Shown here in pieces: positions 1 to 9,066 of a stretch of 58,846 bases of DNA; the stretch's first letter is position 1; each line of letters starts with the position of its first letter. Source of the DNA: Pollutiaquabacter sp046052345 (GTDB lineage: Bacteria; Bacteroidota; Bacteroidia; AKYH767-A; 2013-40CM-41-45); the NCBI GenBank assembly GCA_046052345.1, contig JBJOMN010000043.1, positions 1 to 58,846 on the forward strand. Reading direction: 5' to 3'. A program made the position numbers and the translations under genes. The notes beneath the pieces are model-generated. The model was not told the DNA's origin and ran no database searches. It worked only from the letters and a program-made list of their open reading frames with translations.

Positions 1-464
1 GAGAGGAGCAGGGCAGGAATCCGGTCCGACAGTCCGTCCTGCAGTACCAGGAGGATGAGCAGGACGAACGTGACGGCGAAATCCAGCAAGGCAGCCAGGA
101 TGGCGGAAACCGGCAGGATCAGCCGAGGAAAATATATTTTACGTATGATGTTGGATGCGCTGACCAGGCTGTTCGATGCGGTGGTAAGTCCGGTGGAAAA
201 GAATGACCAGGTCATCATTCCGGCGAAAGCGAAAAGATGGTAGGGAAGTTTACCGCTGTCTATACCTAGGGTCCGGGCGAAAAAGAAGGTGAATACAACT
301 GTAAGCAGAAGCGGTTGAAGTACGGCCCAAAGTGCGCCAAGGTAAGTCTGGCGGTACCTGACCTTGATGTCCCGCCACGTGAAATAGAAGAACAGTTCGC
401 GGTACTCCCACAACTCCTTCGCTCCGATTCGGAAACGGCTTACCGGGCGGATTTCAAACTGCAT
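1..464 (-). CDS. ABC-2 type polysaccharide exporter permease (Wzm/KpsM-like), C-terminus cut by window edge
   Basis: The reading frame opens at an ATG whose first base is 464 and runs off the left edge, leaving about 154 codons. The translation begins MQFEIRPVSRFRIGAKELW and continues with a WRDIKVRYRQTYLGALWAVLQP block, the typical cytoplasmic N-terminus and first membrane segment of ABC-2 polysaccharide/O-antigen exporter permeases. Further hydrophobic helices follow, with an intervening SASNIIRKIYFPRLILP loop characteristic of this family. It should pair with a Wzt-like ATPase encoded beyond the window. In the inner membrane such a pair exports undecaprenyl-linked polysaccharide, which fits the nearby sugar-nucleotide and Wza/Wzc genes. 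The family call is firm; the substrate is not known. Confidence 0.85.
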   Translation of the reverse strand, partial: MQFEIRPVSRFRIGAKELWEYRELFFYFTWRDIKVRYRQTYLGALWAVLQPLLLTVVFTFFFARTLGIDSGKLPYHLFAFAGMMTWSFFSTGLTTASNSLVSASNIIRKIYFPRLILPVSAILAALLDFAVTFVLLILLVLQDGLSDRIPALLL

Positions 465-473
465 AGGTCAGTA

Positions 474-481
474 CAATAATA
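474..481 (-). promoter_or_regulatory. Possible -7 box (TATTATTG) for the exporter permease
   Basis: Read on the minus strand this is TATTATTG, one mismatch from the Bacteroidota -7 consensus TAnnTTTG. It lies 9 nt before the permease start. No clear -33 element was seen. Confidence 0.3.
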
Positions 482-568
482 ATCCAATTCAGGCGGCTGT
501 AAAAGCGGCGAAAGGCCGGTGCTAAGCCCCCGGAAATATTCATATTTAATTGAAAAACAGTTATTTAT

Positions 569-3500
569 CTATTTTTCAAGGAGGATGCTCCGGGTATAGG
601 TCTTATCCCTGAAACCGATTCTGAGCGAATAGTTGCCCGCAGACCTGTCGCGGATATCCAACTCGACACGATTCAAGCCGGGTTCCAGTCTGCTTCGGCT
701 GATATTCTCAAGAAAACGTCCCAAATTATCGTAAAGATCAATGTCGACCTCTTCCCGGTAATTCATCAGTAAGTCCAGTGACAAAATTCCTGTTGTCGGG
801 TTGGGGTAAACCATGATAACCGGTTCGGAAGTACGGTTGTAGCATCGCTCGTTGTTGGACGGAACATCGTCCTCCTCGTCGTTCGGATCTGTGGCTTTGA
901 TGCAATAATATTCAGGATCTTCATTTCCGTTCAAGAGGAAGGATGCGCTGAATGTATAGGTGGTAGTTCCGTTGACTCCGGTGGGGATGTCGCGTGTCAA
1001 TCGTTCACGGATCACGGATCCGTTTTCCAGTCGCGCTTCCAGCCAGACGCGGTCGATCGCTCTTGTGCCCAGGTTCGCCAGCCGTGTGACGATATGGAAA
1101 TAGTCCCCTGACCGGTAGGAGGAATCTCCGGTAACAGCTATATCAAGGACGGGACGAACAACATAGATGGAACTCAGGGCTGTATCCGAACATCCGAATG
1201 CACTGGTGGCGATCATCCTGATAGCAAACAGGCCGGAATCGGCATATGTGTGGGAAGGATCGGCTGAAATCGAACTGTCACCGTCACCGAAATGCCACGT
1301 ATAGGTCCCGGCTCCCGCAGAAAGGTTTTGGAAATCGACATCAAGCGGTGGGTTGCCGAATTGTGGGTTGAATGAAAACGAAGCTTCCGGTAGCGGGTGA
1401 TTCATTACCACAGTGCTTACGGTGTCCGTGCAGCCGATGTCGGACGTCACCGTCAGCCGTATCCGGTAATTTCCGGTGTCCGGAAAAGTAATCAGGCTTG
1501 TACTTCCGTTGCCGATACCTCCGATTCCATCCACGGACCATGCCCTAGTGGTAATAGTGCCGTTGCCGACCGTGCTTTGGTCGGTGAGTAAGCAGTTGCT
1601 TCCCAGACAGGAATTGCCTGCCGAGAAGCTTGCGACAGGCAAGGGGCTGACGGTTACGCTGCGCGACGCAGTGGAGATGCATCCGGTAGCGGCTATCACG
1701 CTCAGCGTCACCGTGTAATTGCCGGGTAGCGCATAAAAGTGGGCCGGCTCCTGAAGGAAATTGGTCTGGTTGTCGCCGAATTGCCAGACATACAGACTGT
1801 CCAACGGCGATCCGGGATTGAAGAACTGCATGAGGTCTCCGTAACAGGTCGGAGCGTAGGTGAATACCGCGTTAGAGGTGGGAAGAGGGGTGACCGGGCG
1901 TTGCACGGTATCCCTGCAACCCTTGTCACTGACGGCGATGAGGGACACCGAATATGTCGAGGAGCCGGTGAAAATATGGACAGGTTGGAGTGAACTCGAG
2001 GTGTCCGACGTTCCGCTCGCAGGATCACCGAAGTTCCAGGCGACGGACTGCACATTCGACCATGTATCCGAGAACGATGTGTTCGTGAAACGGACCGGTT
2101 GGCCGTTGCAGGGCCGGTCGAAGATGAAAGCGGCGCTCGGTGGCGCATAGACCCTTACCTCTCCCGTGTCCAGTGATGTGCATCCGTCCGTCGTGGTCAC
2201 AGTCTGCAAAACGGTGTATAGTCCGGCTGTATCGTATAGCATGACCGGATTGGAGGACGAGGAGGAGTCTCCGTTTCCGAACACCCATGTTACCGATGCC
2301 AGCGCAGCACCCGCAGGCAACAAAGACGTGTCCGTGAACGAGGTAACGGCACCAAGGCAGGTCAGCGATGCAGTGAAGCCGGCGCGAGGGCTCTCCAGCA
2401 CCGTGATCGGCAGCTGGTAGGATGATCCGGGACAGGAAGTGGGGGAGTATGCGACAAGCGTCACCACATAGGTTCCTGCCGTATCGAAACGGTGAACGGG
2501 GTTCCTTTCAACGGAGGTTAAACCGTCACCGAAATCCCAGAGCCAGGCGGATACCGTATCTCCCGTCACAAAGGACGAATCCGAAAAGGCGACATCGCTG
2601 CGCTCGCAAATGGAGGAGGTTGATACGCTGAATCGGACGGTGGGAGGGTCATTGATACGGATGGTTTGTTCCACCGTGTCGGAGCATCCGTTCGAGGCAT
2701 TCACCAGAAGACGGACATCATAGTCGCCTGTGCCGGGAGGATACTGATGTGAGGGACTGCCGGCAGTGGATGTGTCACCGTCGCCGAATTCCCACAACCG
2801 GGAAATGATGGACGAAGTCCCTGCGCCGGAAAGATCGATGAACTGCACCTGTTGGTCAGCACAGGTGTTGGAGACACTGAAACTGCCTGAAGGCCGTTCG
2901 GCAATCTGTACCGATTGCGTATCTGAACCGTAACAGCCGTCGGAGGATACCACATCGAGGCGGATGAGGTAGGTTCCGAATGCGGGATAACTGTAAACCG
3001 GCAGGGTACCGCTCAGCGAATCTCCATTACCAAACATCCAGGAATAGGAGGATATGAAGCCAGTGGCTACTGTCGACTGCTCCGTGATGTTTACAGGACT
3101 ACCGGAGCAGGCGTCGGCGGCAACGAAGGAGGCGACCGGGAGCGGTGCTATCCGGAAGACCGTATCCAGCTGTCGGCTGCATCCTCTGTCCGAGTAGGAG
3201 GTCAAGGTCAATGAAAAACTTCCGGTATCCTGATAGAGATGGGTCGCATGCGAAGAGAGGGAGGAATCCCCGTCTCCGAAATGCCATAAAGTTCCTGAAA
3301 GGCTGCCGTCGGAAATGGTCGAGATATCGGTAAGCCTTGTGCTGTCTCCAAGACAATTGCCGGAAAGGGTTGCCGCCGTTGCAGGAAGGGGGTGTATGCG
3401 CACCGGCGCAGCGGCATGTGATACGTTTCCTGCAGTATCCGTGTAACCGAGGGCTACCAGGTAATCGCCTGCTTCCGAGTATTGAACCGTGGCGGAGACA

Positions 3501-4642
3501 GAGGTGGTATCCGACCCGGCCGAAGCGGAACAGGTATCCCTGAAGTCAAGCAGCTTGAGTATGTTCGCCGATTCCACCGAAGCGAATCCGAACCAGGAGG
3601 AACCTTTTCTGATGAGGTCGATGCCTGAAATCGTTCCGGCATTGACAGAATAGCTTCCTTTGAAAGTGATGGACGGTGATGAAAGCCGTACTCCCAGGTC
3701 GTGGATGTTAAGGGTTCCGACAGCCGTGGAGTTGAAGCTGTAAATTCTGCCGCCGTCGCGGACCAGACGTATGCCGTACGGATAGACTTGCCCGTTGTTG
3801 AAGGCGGTGAATTGAGGTTGAACATCCGAAAGAGTCGTGCCCAGATCGATAAGGATCAGGTCGGGTGTCCTGAATACAGTCACGGCTGCGAACCAACGGT
3901 CGCAGTCTCTTATGACAGAGATGTCCGTTATGCCGTCTGCTCCTGTCACCGTAAAAGAATCCGTAAGCACAGGGGTGTTCAATATGGAGGTGCCGAAGGA
4001 AAAGACCAGGACTCGGTTGTCCTGGAAATTCGCAACGAGCGCGAACACGGAATCGTCACTTGTGCGCACGATGTCCACACCTTCCGGAAGGTTCAGCGCA
4101 GTAGTGATGATGTTCGCCGAGGAGGTAGGCAGCGAGTCAAGTCCGTTCAGGAATTCGCTTCTGGTGACGGTATTGCTGAAAACGTCAACGGTGAGGGAAT
4201 ACCAAGTACCGTTTTCCCGGATGAATTGCAGGCAATTGGGCCGGGAGATGCTTCCGCCAAGATTGCCAAGATCCGCGGTGGCTGTCGGCGCTGATCCGTA
4301 ACCGTTGTCGAAATCAAGCCGCACCAGTTTGCCATTGTCACGGCTGCAGACGAATAGATGGTCGCCGGAGCTGTCACTGACAGCCCGCACTCCCGCCACG
4401 ATGTTGAGCAGCCCTGCCGCATCCGAGTATGCGGTGTCGAAGGCCGGATTGATAAAGTCGCCGGAACAGAAATCCCAGTCGTATGTTCCGGGAAGGTTCA
4501 CGGAAGCTGAAACGTTCACCGTACTCGCTGCGCAGGCACTGTCGCCGGTTTGTACGGAAATCAACGGACATTGTCCCGCGGCAGTAAGTTCGGCGACAAG
4601 AGCCGGGAATAATAAAAGTAAGCGATAAACGGATGACATCAC
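569..4642 (-). CDS. Giant PKD-repeat surface protein with T9SS type A sorting domain
   Basis: A 1357-residue secreted protein. An N-terminal Sec signal (hydrophobic core LLLLFPALVAEL) leads into a Cys-containing segment and then a roughly 350-residue region of short repeats resembling a beta-propeller (SRPNCLQF, GIRLVRDGG). From about residue 430 to 1160 there are eight or nine PKD-type Ig-like domains, each marked by W-x-FG-[DN]-GDS and a closing DxGC-like turn; the eighth is degenerate. A CARDB-like segment (about 1165-1265) precedes a C-terminal T9SS type A sorting domain starting near YPNPTTG (about 1275). Such proteins are exported through T9SS and attached to or released from the surface, often as adhesins or glycan binders. 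The start could be either of two adjacent ATGs. The binding target cannot be read from sequence. Confidence 0.9.
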   Translation of the reverse strand: MMSSVYRLLLLFPALVAELTAAGQCPLISVQTGDSACAASTVNVSASVNLPGTYDWDFCSGDFINPAFDTAYSDAAGLLNIVAGVRAVSDSSGDHLFVCSRDNGKLVRLDFDNGYGSAPTATADLGNLGGSISRPNCLQFIRENGTWYSLTVDVFSNTVTRSEFLNGLDSLPTSSANIITTALNLPEGVDIVRTSDDSVFALVANFQDNRVLVFSFGTSILNTPVLTDSFTVTGADGITDISVIRDCDRWFAAVTVFRTPDLILIDLGTTLSDVQPQFTAFNNGQVYPYGIRLVRDGGRIYSFNSTAVGTLNIHDLGVRLSSPSITFKGSYSVNAGTISGIDLIRKGSSWFGFASVESANILKLLDFRDTCSASAGSDTTSVSATVQYSEAGDYLVALGYTDTAGNVSHAAAPVRIHPLPATAATLSGNCLGDSTRLTDISTISDGSLSGTLWHFGDGDSSLSSHATHLYQDTGSFSLTLTSYSDRGCSRQLDTVFRIAPLPVASFVAADACSGSPVNITEQSTVATGFISSYSWMFGNGDSLSGTLPVYSYPAFGTYLIRLDVVSSDGCYGSDTQSVQIAERPSGSFSVSNTCADQQVQFIDLSGAGTSSIISRLWEFGDGDTSTAGSPSHQYPPGTGDYDVRLLVNASNGCSDTVEQTIRINDPPTVRFSVSTSSICERSDVAFSDSSFVTGDTVSAWLWDFGDGLTSVERNPVHRFDTAGTYVVTLVAYSPTSCPGSSYQLPITVLESPRAGFTASLTCLGAVTSFTDTSLLPAGAALASVTWVFGNGDSSSSSNPVMLYDTAGLYTVLQTVTTTDGCTSLDTGEVRVYAPPSAAFIFDRPCNGQPVRFTNTSFSDTWSNVQSVAWNFGDPASGTSDTSSSLQPVHIFTGSSTYSVSLIAVSDKGCRDTVQRPVTPLPTSNAVFTYAPTCYGDLMQFFNPGSPLDSLYVWQFGDNQTNFLQEPAHFYALPGNYTVTLSVIAATGCISTASRSVTVSPLPVASFSAGNSCLGSNCLLTDQSTVGNGTITTRAWSVDGIGGIGNGSTSLITFPDTGNYRIRLTVTSDIGCTDTVSTVVMNHPLPEASFSFNPQFGNPPLDVDFQNLSAGAGTYTWHFGDGDSSISADPSHTYADSGLFAIRMIATSAFGCSDTALSSIYVVRPVLDIAVTGDSSYRSGDYFHIVTRLANLGTRAIDRVWLEARLENGSVIRERLTRDIPTGVNGTTTYTFSASFLLNGNEDPEYYCIKATDPNDEEDDVPSNNERCYNRTSEPVIMVYPNPTTGILSLDLLMNYREEVDIDLYDNLGRFLENISRSRLEPGLNRVELDIRDRSAGNYSLRIGFRDKTYTRSILLEK

Positions 4643-4673
4643 GGAAAGGGAATCGATCGGAATCTTCTCTTCC

Positions 4674-4681
4674 TAAAAGTA
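4674..4681 (-). promoter_or_regulatory. Possible -7 box (TACTTTTA) for the PKD protein
   Basis: Minus-strand TACTTTTA matches TAnnTTTG except for the last base and lies 31 nt upstream of the PKD-protein start. No convincing -33 element. Confidence 0.3.
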
Positions 4682-4744
4682 CGAACTATTCGTGCCGGGA
4701 AGCGGAGAAGGAATGGTGATTTACACCGCTCAGTGGTGGATAAA

Positions 4745-5686
4745 TCAAAGTGTGCAGGAGGCCTCGCTTTCCTGAAAAGAGACGTATGTGGACCGCAATC
4801 CCTCCTCGAGTGATATGGAGGGGGACCAGCCCATGGAAAAAAGGCGTGAACAGTCCAGCAGTTTGCGGTAGGTCCCGTCCGGCCGGGTAGGGTCGTACTC
4901 GATGCGCCCCCGGAATCCTACGATGTCCGATATCATCTTCGCTAGGTCGGATATCGAATGGTCTTTTCCGTAACCGATGTTCAGGAACCGGCGGTCGCTG
5001 TAACGCTCCATCAGAAAGACGCACGCGGCTGCGAGGTCGTCCGCATGCAGGAATTCCCGCAACGGTTTTCCGCTTCCCCAGACGGTTACGGACTCTTTTC
5101 CTGATTTCTTCGCCTCATGGAACTTGCGAATCAGCGCCGGAATGACGTGGGAGGATTCAAGGTCGTAATTATCGTTGGGGCCGTAAAGGTTCGTAGGCAT
5201 CGCCGAGATGAAATCACATCCGTACTGGTCACGGTACGCTTCACACAGCTTGATGCCCGCTATCTTGGCTATGGCGTAGGGCTCGTTCGTGGATTCCAGT
5301 TGCCCTGTGAGAAGATATTCTTCCTTCAACGGCTGAGAAGCGTCCTTGGGGTAGATACATGACGAGCCAAGGAAGAGAAGTTTCCTGACGCCTTGTCGGT
5401 AAGCGGCATGGATGACGTTCAGTTCTATCGCCAGATTATCGTAGATGAAATCCGCACGGAAAGTGTTATTGGCGTGGATACCGCCGACTTTGGCTGCCGC
5501 CAGGAAGACGTATTCGGGTTGCTCGGATTGGAAGAGCTGTTCCACAGCCAGCATGTCCCGCAAATCTGTTTCGGTCGAGGAGCGGAGTATGAGATTCTCA
5601 TACCCGCAGGACCGTAGTTTCCGGACAATGGCTGACCCGACCATGCCGCGGTGCCCTGCGACATAGATCCTGGAATCCTTATTCAT
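4745..5686 (-). CDS. fcl: GDP-L-fucose synthase
   Basis: This 313-residue short-chain dehydrogenase epimerises and reduces GDP-4-keto-6-deoxymannose to GDP-L-fucose with NADPH in the cytoplasm. Evidence is the N-terminal Rossmann motif AGHRGMVGSAI (residues 10-20), the family block LAAAKVGGIHAN, GSSCIYPK near 107-114, and the YxxxK catalytic pair (Y137, K141). Length is normal for the family. Its ATG lies inside the last codons of gmd (8-bp overlap), so the two are translationally coupled and make GDP-fucose from GDP-mannose. With the exporter, Wza/Wzc and glycosyltransferase genes around it, fucose is a likely constituent of the surface polysaccharide. Confidence 0.96.
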   Translation of the reverse strand: MNKDSRIYVAGHRGMVGSAIVRKLRSCGYENLILRSSTETDLRDMLAVEQLFQSEQPEYVFLAAAKVGGIHANNTFRADFIYDNLAIELNVIHAAYRQGVRKLLFLGSSCIYPKDASQPLKEEYLLTGQLESTNEPYAIAKIAGIKLCEAYRDQYGCDFISAMPTNLYGPNDNYDLESSHVIPALIRKFHEAKKSGKESVTVWGSGKPLREFLHADDLAAACVFLMERYSDRRFLNIGYGKDHSISDLAKMISDIVGFRGRIEYDPTRPDGTYRKLLDCSRLFSMGWSPSISLEEGLRSTYVSFQESEASCTL

Positions 5687-6791
5687 TGTAATTGAGGGTC
5701 TTGTGGCCGCCTTCTTTCAGGTAACGGTCCTTTCGGAACAACTCCAGATCGGAAGCCACCATTTCCCGGATCAACGCGTTCAGGTCGTACTTCGGTGTCC
5801 ACTTCAACTGCCGGTGTGCCTTGCTCGCGTCGCCCATCAGGATTTCCACTTCCGAGGGACGGAAATAGCGCGGATCGACTCGTACCACCGTAGTTCCCGG
5901 CGGGACTTTGCATTCCTTGGACCTGCATGCAGTCACGATTCCCTGCTCCTCCAGGCCGGTACCCTCGAATACAAGATCCATTCCGGCTTCACGGAAAGCC
6001 ATGATGACGAAGTCCCGGACAGATGTGGTCTTTCCGGTGGCTATGACATAGTCTTCCGGTTTTTCCTGCTGAAGCATCAGCCACATGGCTTCCACATAAT
6101 CTTTTGCATGGCCCCAATCGCGTTTTGCATCGAGGTTGCCGATGAAGAGCTGAGACTGTAGTCCAAGAGCGATGCGTGCGGCAGCTCTTGTGACTTTCCT
6201 GGAAACGAAGGTCTCTCCGCGCAGCGGTGATTCATGGTTGAACAGGATGCCGTTCACGGCGAACATGCCGTATGCTTCTCGGTAATTCACCGTGATCCAG
6301 TAAGCGTAGAGTTTGGCAGCCGCGTACGGTGAGCGCGGGTAGAAGGGTGTTCCTTCGTTCTGAGGGACCTGCTGTACGAGTCCGTACAATTCAGAAGAGG
6401 ATGCCTGATAGACTTTCGTCTTTTCGGCCAGGCCGAGCAGACGCACGGCCTCGAGGATACGAAGCACTCCGATTCCGTCCGCATTCGCCGTGTATTCGGG
6501 AACTTCGAAGCTGACCTTGACGTGCGACATGGCACCAAGGTTGTAGATCTCGTCGGGCCGGGTTTCTTGGATGACCCGGATAAGATTGGTGCTGTCCGTG
6601 AGGTCCCCGTAGTGCAACTTGAATCGGACATTCGATTCGTGCGGGTCGTTGTAAAGATGGTCGATGCGCTCGGTATTGAAAAGTGAGCTACGCCGTTTCA
6701 ATCCATGCACGAAATACCCTTTTTCAAGCAGAAGTTCCGCGAGATAAGCGCCGTCTTGTCCGGTGATACCGGTAATCAAAGCTGTTTTCAT
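5679..6791 (-). CDS. gmd: GDP-mannose 4,6-dehydratase
   Basis: A 370-residue enzyme converting GDP-D-mannose to GDP-4-keto-6-deoxymannose, the first committed step to GDP-fucose. The NADP-binding GITGQDGAYLAELL is at the N-terminus, followed by the RRSSLFNTERIDHL block specific to GMD, YGDLTDSTNL, and the active-site SSSELYG and SPYAAAKLY (YxxxK) motifs. It is slightly longer than well-known homologues because of inserts after residue 280. It is the first gene of the gmd-fcl pair, with a strong -7 box 13 nt upstream, divergent from rdgB. Confidence 0.97.
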   Translation of the reverse strand: MKTALITGITGQDGAYLAELLLEKGYFVHGLKRRSSLFNTERIDHLYNDPHESNVRFKLHYGDLTDSTNLIRVIQETRPDEIYNLGAMSHVKVSFEVPEYTANADGIGVLRILEAVRLLGLAEKTKVYQASSSELYGLVQQVPQNEGTPFYPRSPYAAAKLYAYWITVNYREAYGMFAVNGILFNHESPLRGETFVSRKVTRAAARIALGLQSQLFIGNLDAKRDWGHAKDYVEAMWLMLQQEKPEDYVIATGKTTSVRDFVIMAFREAGMDLVFEGTGLEEQGIVTACRSKECKVPPGTTVVRVDPRYFRPSEVEILMGDASKAHRQLKWTPKYDLNALIREMVASDLELFRKDRYLKEGGHKTLNYNE

Positions 6792-6804
6792 CGGGTGAAT
6801 ACTT

Positions 6805-6812
6805 CAAATATA
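6805..6812 (-). promoter_or_regulatory. -7 promoter box (TATATTTG) of gmd-fcl
   Basis: Minus-strand TATATTTG is a perfect TAnnTTTG box, 13 nt before the gmd ATG, implying a very short leader. It sits in a 47-bp divergent gap shared with rdgB. No obvious -33 TTG. Confidence 0.65.
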
Positions 6813-6838
6813 GGTTTTTTTTGTCGTTTTTTGTCTTG

Positions 6839-7426
6839 ATGACCCTTTCCATCGTATTCGCTACCAACAACCGGCATAAGTTGAAGGAGGCCCGGGAGAT
6901 CCTGCCTGCCGACCTTACGATCCTATCCCTGGAGGACATCGGCTGTGAAGAGGAATTGCCGGAGACCGGTGACACGCTCGAGGCCAACGCTTTTCAGAAA
7001 GCTCGGTATGTGCACGAGAAATATGGTGTATCCTGTTTTTCCGATGATACCGGCTTGGAAGTTAACGCCCTCGGCGGAGCACCCGGGGTGTATTCGGCCC
7101 GTTATGCCGGAACGCCTTCTGATTCCGGAAGAAACGTGGAACGCCTGCTGCGTGAGTTAAAAGACGCCACCGACCGAAAGGCCCGTTTCCGCACGGTCGT
7201 CAGCCTGCACGGCATGGGTGCTCCGGTGAGTTTTGAAGGAACGGTGGAGGGGTGTATCGCCGAACTTCCTTCCGGAGCCGGCGGTTTCGGTTACGATCCT
7301 GTATTCATCCCCGATGGTTTCGGAAAAACCTTTGCGGAACTTCCGCCCGGGACCAAACATGCTGTTTCACACCGCGGCAGAGCGCTGGAACATCTTCGTA
7401 ACTGGCTTTCACGAAACGTGAAGTGA
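6839..7426 (+). CDS. rdgB: XTP/dITP pyrophosphatase (RdgB/HAM1 family)
   Basis: A 195-residue housecleaning enzyme that hydrolyses dITP, XTP and ITP to monophosphates, keeping deaminated purines out of DNA. The substrate-binding N-terminus FATNNRHKLKEA, the central SDDTGLEV and GAPGVYSARYAG motifs, and the C-terminal GFGYDPVF and SHRGRAL are all present. The ATG at 6839 is chosen because the family begins right at the FATNN strand; a TTG 18 nt further upstream would only add a hydrophobic MSFFVL. The gene is oriented against its polysaccharide neighbours and ends 4 bp from the convergent WecA-type gene. It is a housekeeping insertion in the cluster rather than part of it. Confidence 0.95.
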   Translation: MTLSIVFATNNRHKLKEAREILPADLTILSLEDIGCEEELPETGDTLEANAFQKARYVHEKYGVSCFSDDTGLEVNALGGAPGVYSARYAGTPSDSGRNVERLLRELKDATDRKARFRTVVSLHGMGAPVSFEGTVEGCIAELPSGAGGFGYDPVFIPDGFGKTFAELPPGTKHAVSHRGRALEHLRNWLSRNVK

Positions 7427-7430
7427 AGTT

Positions 7431-8510
7431 TCACCGGTTTTTCTGCGCTACCCGCGAAGCGTAATAGAACAGCGAGAAGATGGCAAGGAAGTAGGCGGAG
7501 AAAATCGCCGTGTAGACGTGGTCCCATCCCTGCAGGAAGCGCTCGATCATGTACACGATGAATACGGAAAACAGCGAGATGACCGCGAAGACAATCGCCA
7601 CCTGACGGTCGCTGAGCCCCAGATATCCGAGCGAATGCGTAGTATGGTCTTTCCCGCCGATGAACGGTGACCTTCCGGCCAATAGCCTGTTTATCGTGAC
7701 CGTGGTAGTGTCGATGATCGGTAACAGGAATACCATCAGGGGGAGGAAGAAGTTTCTGGCGCTGATCAGGTCTCCGCCGTGAACCGGTGAATTCCAAAGA
7801 TACTTTATACCGATGGCCGCGAGGAAAACCCCGAGGAACTGGCTTCCGGTATCCCCCATGTATATCTTGGAAGGATGCCAGTTGAAGTACAGGAATCCTG
7901 TGAGCGCACCGAGCACGCCCGTCAGGATCATGAAATACACGGAGTTGAAATCACCGCCGAAGCAGAGGGTCATCTGAACCGACAGGATGATGGAAATGGA
8001 GACCGTAGTGCTGATGGCGTCCATGTTGTCCAGCATGTTCAGCGAGTTCATGATCCCAACCACCCAGAATACGGTGATCACGTAGTTCACCGGCTCCAGA
8101 TAGGAAATGGTGATCTGTGTCCCCGTCACCATCAGAATCACACCGCAGGTGATCTGCGTGAGCAGTTTGAGCACCGGCCTCGTATCGTAGGCGTCGTCGG
8201 CCAGACCCAGCAGGAAACCTAACATGGTTGCCAGCAGTAGCCCGATGAACTCCTTGTTCAGGAAGACCTGTGAGCTGTCGAAGGTGACTGCAAAGGTGAT
8301 GATGGAGAGGAGGAACAGGATGTAGAAGGAGAGTCCGCCGACAGATGGTTTGGACTGTGAACCCCACCGTATGACCGTATCGTTGGTGTTGCGTATGCCC
8401 AGCGTACGGACGAACCTCAGCAACAGCCGGTTGATCTGGAACGAGAAAAGCACCGACAGCAGGAAGAACGAGCAGAGCACATAGAATGCGTAGAGGATAC
8501 CGGTTTCCAT
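7431..8510 (-). CDS. Polyprenyl-phosphate sugar-1-phosphate transferase (WecA/MraY superfamily)
   Basis: This 359-residue integral membrane protein with about ten helices belongs to the superfamily that transfers a sugar-1-phosphate from a UDP-sugar to undecaprenyl phosphate, initiating glycan synthesis. Diagnostic motifs: LADDAYD (D105-D106), NMLDNMDA (D161-D164; family consensus N-x-x-N-x-x-DG, here with Ala for Gly), FNWHPSKIYMGDTGSQFLG, and GGKDHTTHSL carrying the His pair of the cytoplasmic loop. It is closer to WecA-type initiators than to MraY, and the context (rfbC, wzc, wza) favours a role in polysaccharide initiation. It is last in the wza-wzc-rfbC operon, 8 bp after rfbC. The sugar specificity is not readable. 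Confidence 0.9.
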   Translation of the reverse strand: METGILYAFYVLCSFFLLSVLFSFQINRLLLRFVRTLGIRNTNDTVIRWGSQSKPSVGGLSFYILFLLSIITFAVTFDSSQVFLNKEFIGLLLATMLGFLLGLADDAYDTRPVLKLLTQITCGVILMVTGTQITISYLEPVNYVITVFWVVGIMNSLNMLDNMDAISTTVSISIILSVQMTLCFGGDFNSVYFMILTGVLGALTGFLYFNWHPSKIYMGDTGSQFLGVFLAAIGIKYLWNSPVHGGDLISARNFFLPLMVFLLPIIDTTTVTINRLLAGRSPFIGGKDHTTHSLGYLGLSDRQVAIVFAVISLFSVFIVYMIERFLQGWDHVYTAIFSAYFLAIFSLFYYASRVAQKNR

Positions 8511-8518
8511 CTTCTGTG

Positions 8519-9058
8519 CTATCGGTCAGCCCACTCGCGCAGGGTGGGAAGTAGTAGGTCTTTGTCAGAAACAAGCGGGTTGCGGGAACGCCATTCGATT
8601 CCTAGTCCCGGGTCGTCATAACGGATGCCCGCTTCGGCAGCAGGCTGATAGTAGGCCGTGACCTTGTAATGGAAGACAGTGTCGTCCTCCAGCGCCTCGA
8701 ATCCGTGTGCAAAGCCGGTAGGGATCCACAACATGTTACCTGCGGATGCATCAAGGACCACGGAGTAGTGTCGTCCGAAGGTAGGTGAGCCGTCACGAAG
8801 GTCTACGGCGACATCCAGTACGGATCCATGTATCACGCGCACCAGTTTTCCCTGTGCGTGGTTTCCGGTCTGGAAATGCAGCCCGCGTATCACACCCTTT
8901 CGGCTGACCGATTGGTTGTCCTGAACGAAGTTGTCCCCGATACCTTGCTCTGCAAAAGCCCTGGCGTTGAATGTTTCCATGAAAGCGCCCCGTCCGTCGC
9001 GGTGTACGGCAGGCTCTACGAGCAATAATCCTTCAATGGGGGTTTTCAGGAAGCGCAT
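8519..9058 (-). CDS. rfbC: dTDP-4-dehydrorhamnose 3,5-epimerase
   Basis: A 179-residue cupin enzyme (RmlC) that epimerises dTDP-4-keto-6-deoxyglucose on the way to dTDP-L-rhamnose. Visible signatures are HRDGRGAFMETF, the catalytic His61 in IRGLHFQ, the VAVDLRDGSPTFG block and IPTGFAHGF. The length is standard. It lies 8 bp downstream of wzc and 8 bp upstream of the WecA-type gene, clearly in one operon. The partner enzymes RfbA, RfbB and RfbD are not in this window, so they must lie elsewhere, plausibly further left in the cluster. Confidence 0.96.
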   Translation of the reverse strand: MRFLKTPIEGLLLVEPAVHRDGRGAFMETFNARAFAEQGIGDNFVQDNQSVSRKGVIRGLHFQTGNHAQGKLVRVIHGSVLDVAVDLRDGSPTFGRHYSVVLDASAGNMLWIPTGFAHGFEALEDDTVFHYKVTAYYQPAAEAGIRYDDPGLGIEWRSRNPLVSDKDLLLPTLREWADR

Positions 9059-9066
9059 ACGTAAGG

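Noticed and set aside
54..243. 62-codon plus-strand ORF at the left edge
   Set aside because: Lies opposite the exporter permease, whose frame continues off the window edge and is clearly conserved.
7408..7434. TTCACG-aaa-CGTGAA and adjacent GTGAA/TTTCAC arms at the rdgB / WecA-type junction, resembling parS
   Set aside because: The canonical parS core CACGTG is split by 3 nt and the outer bases do not match TGTTTCACGTGAAACA; part is coding sequence of rdgB.
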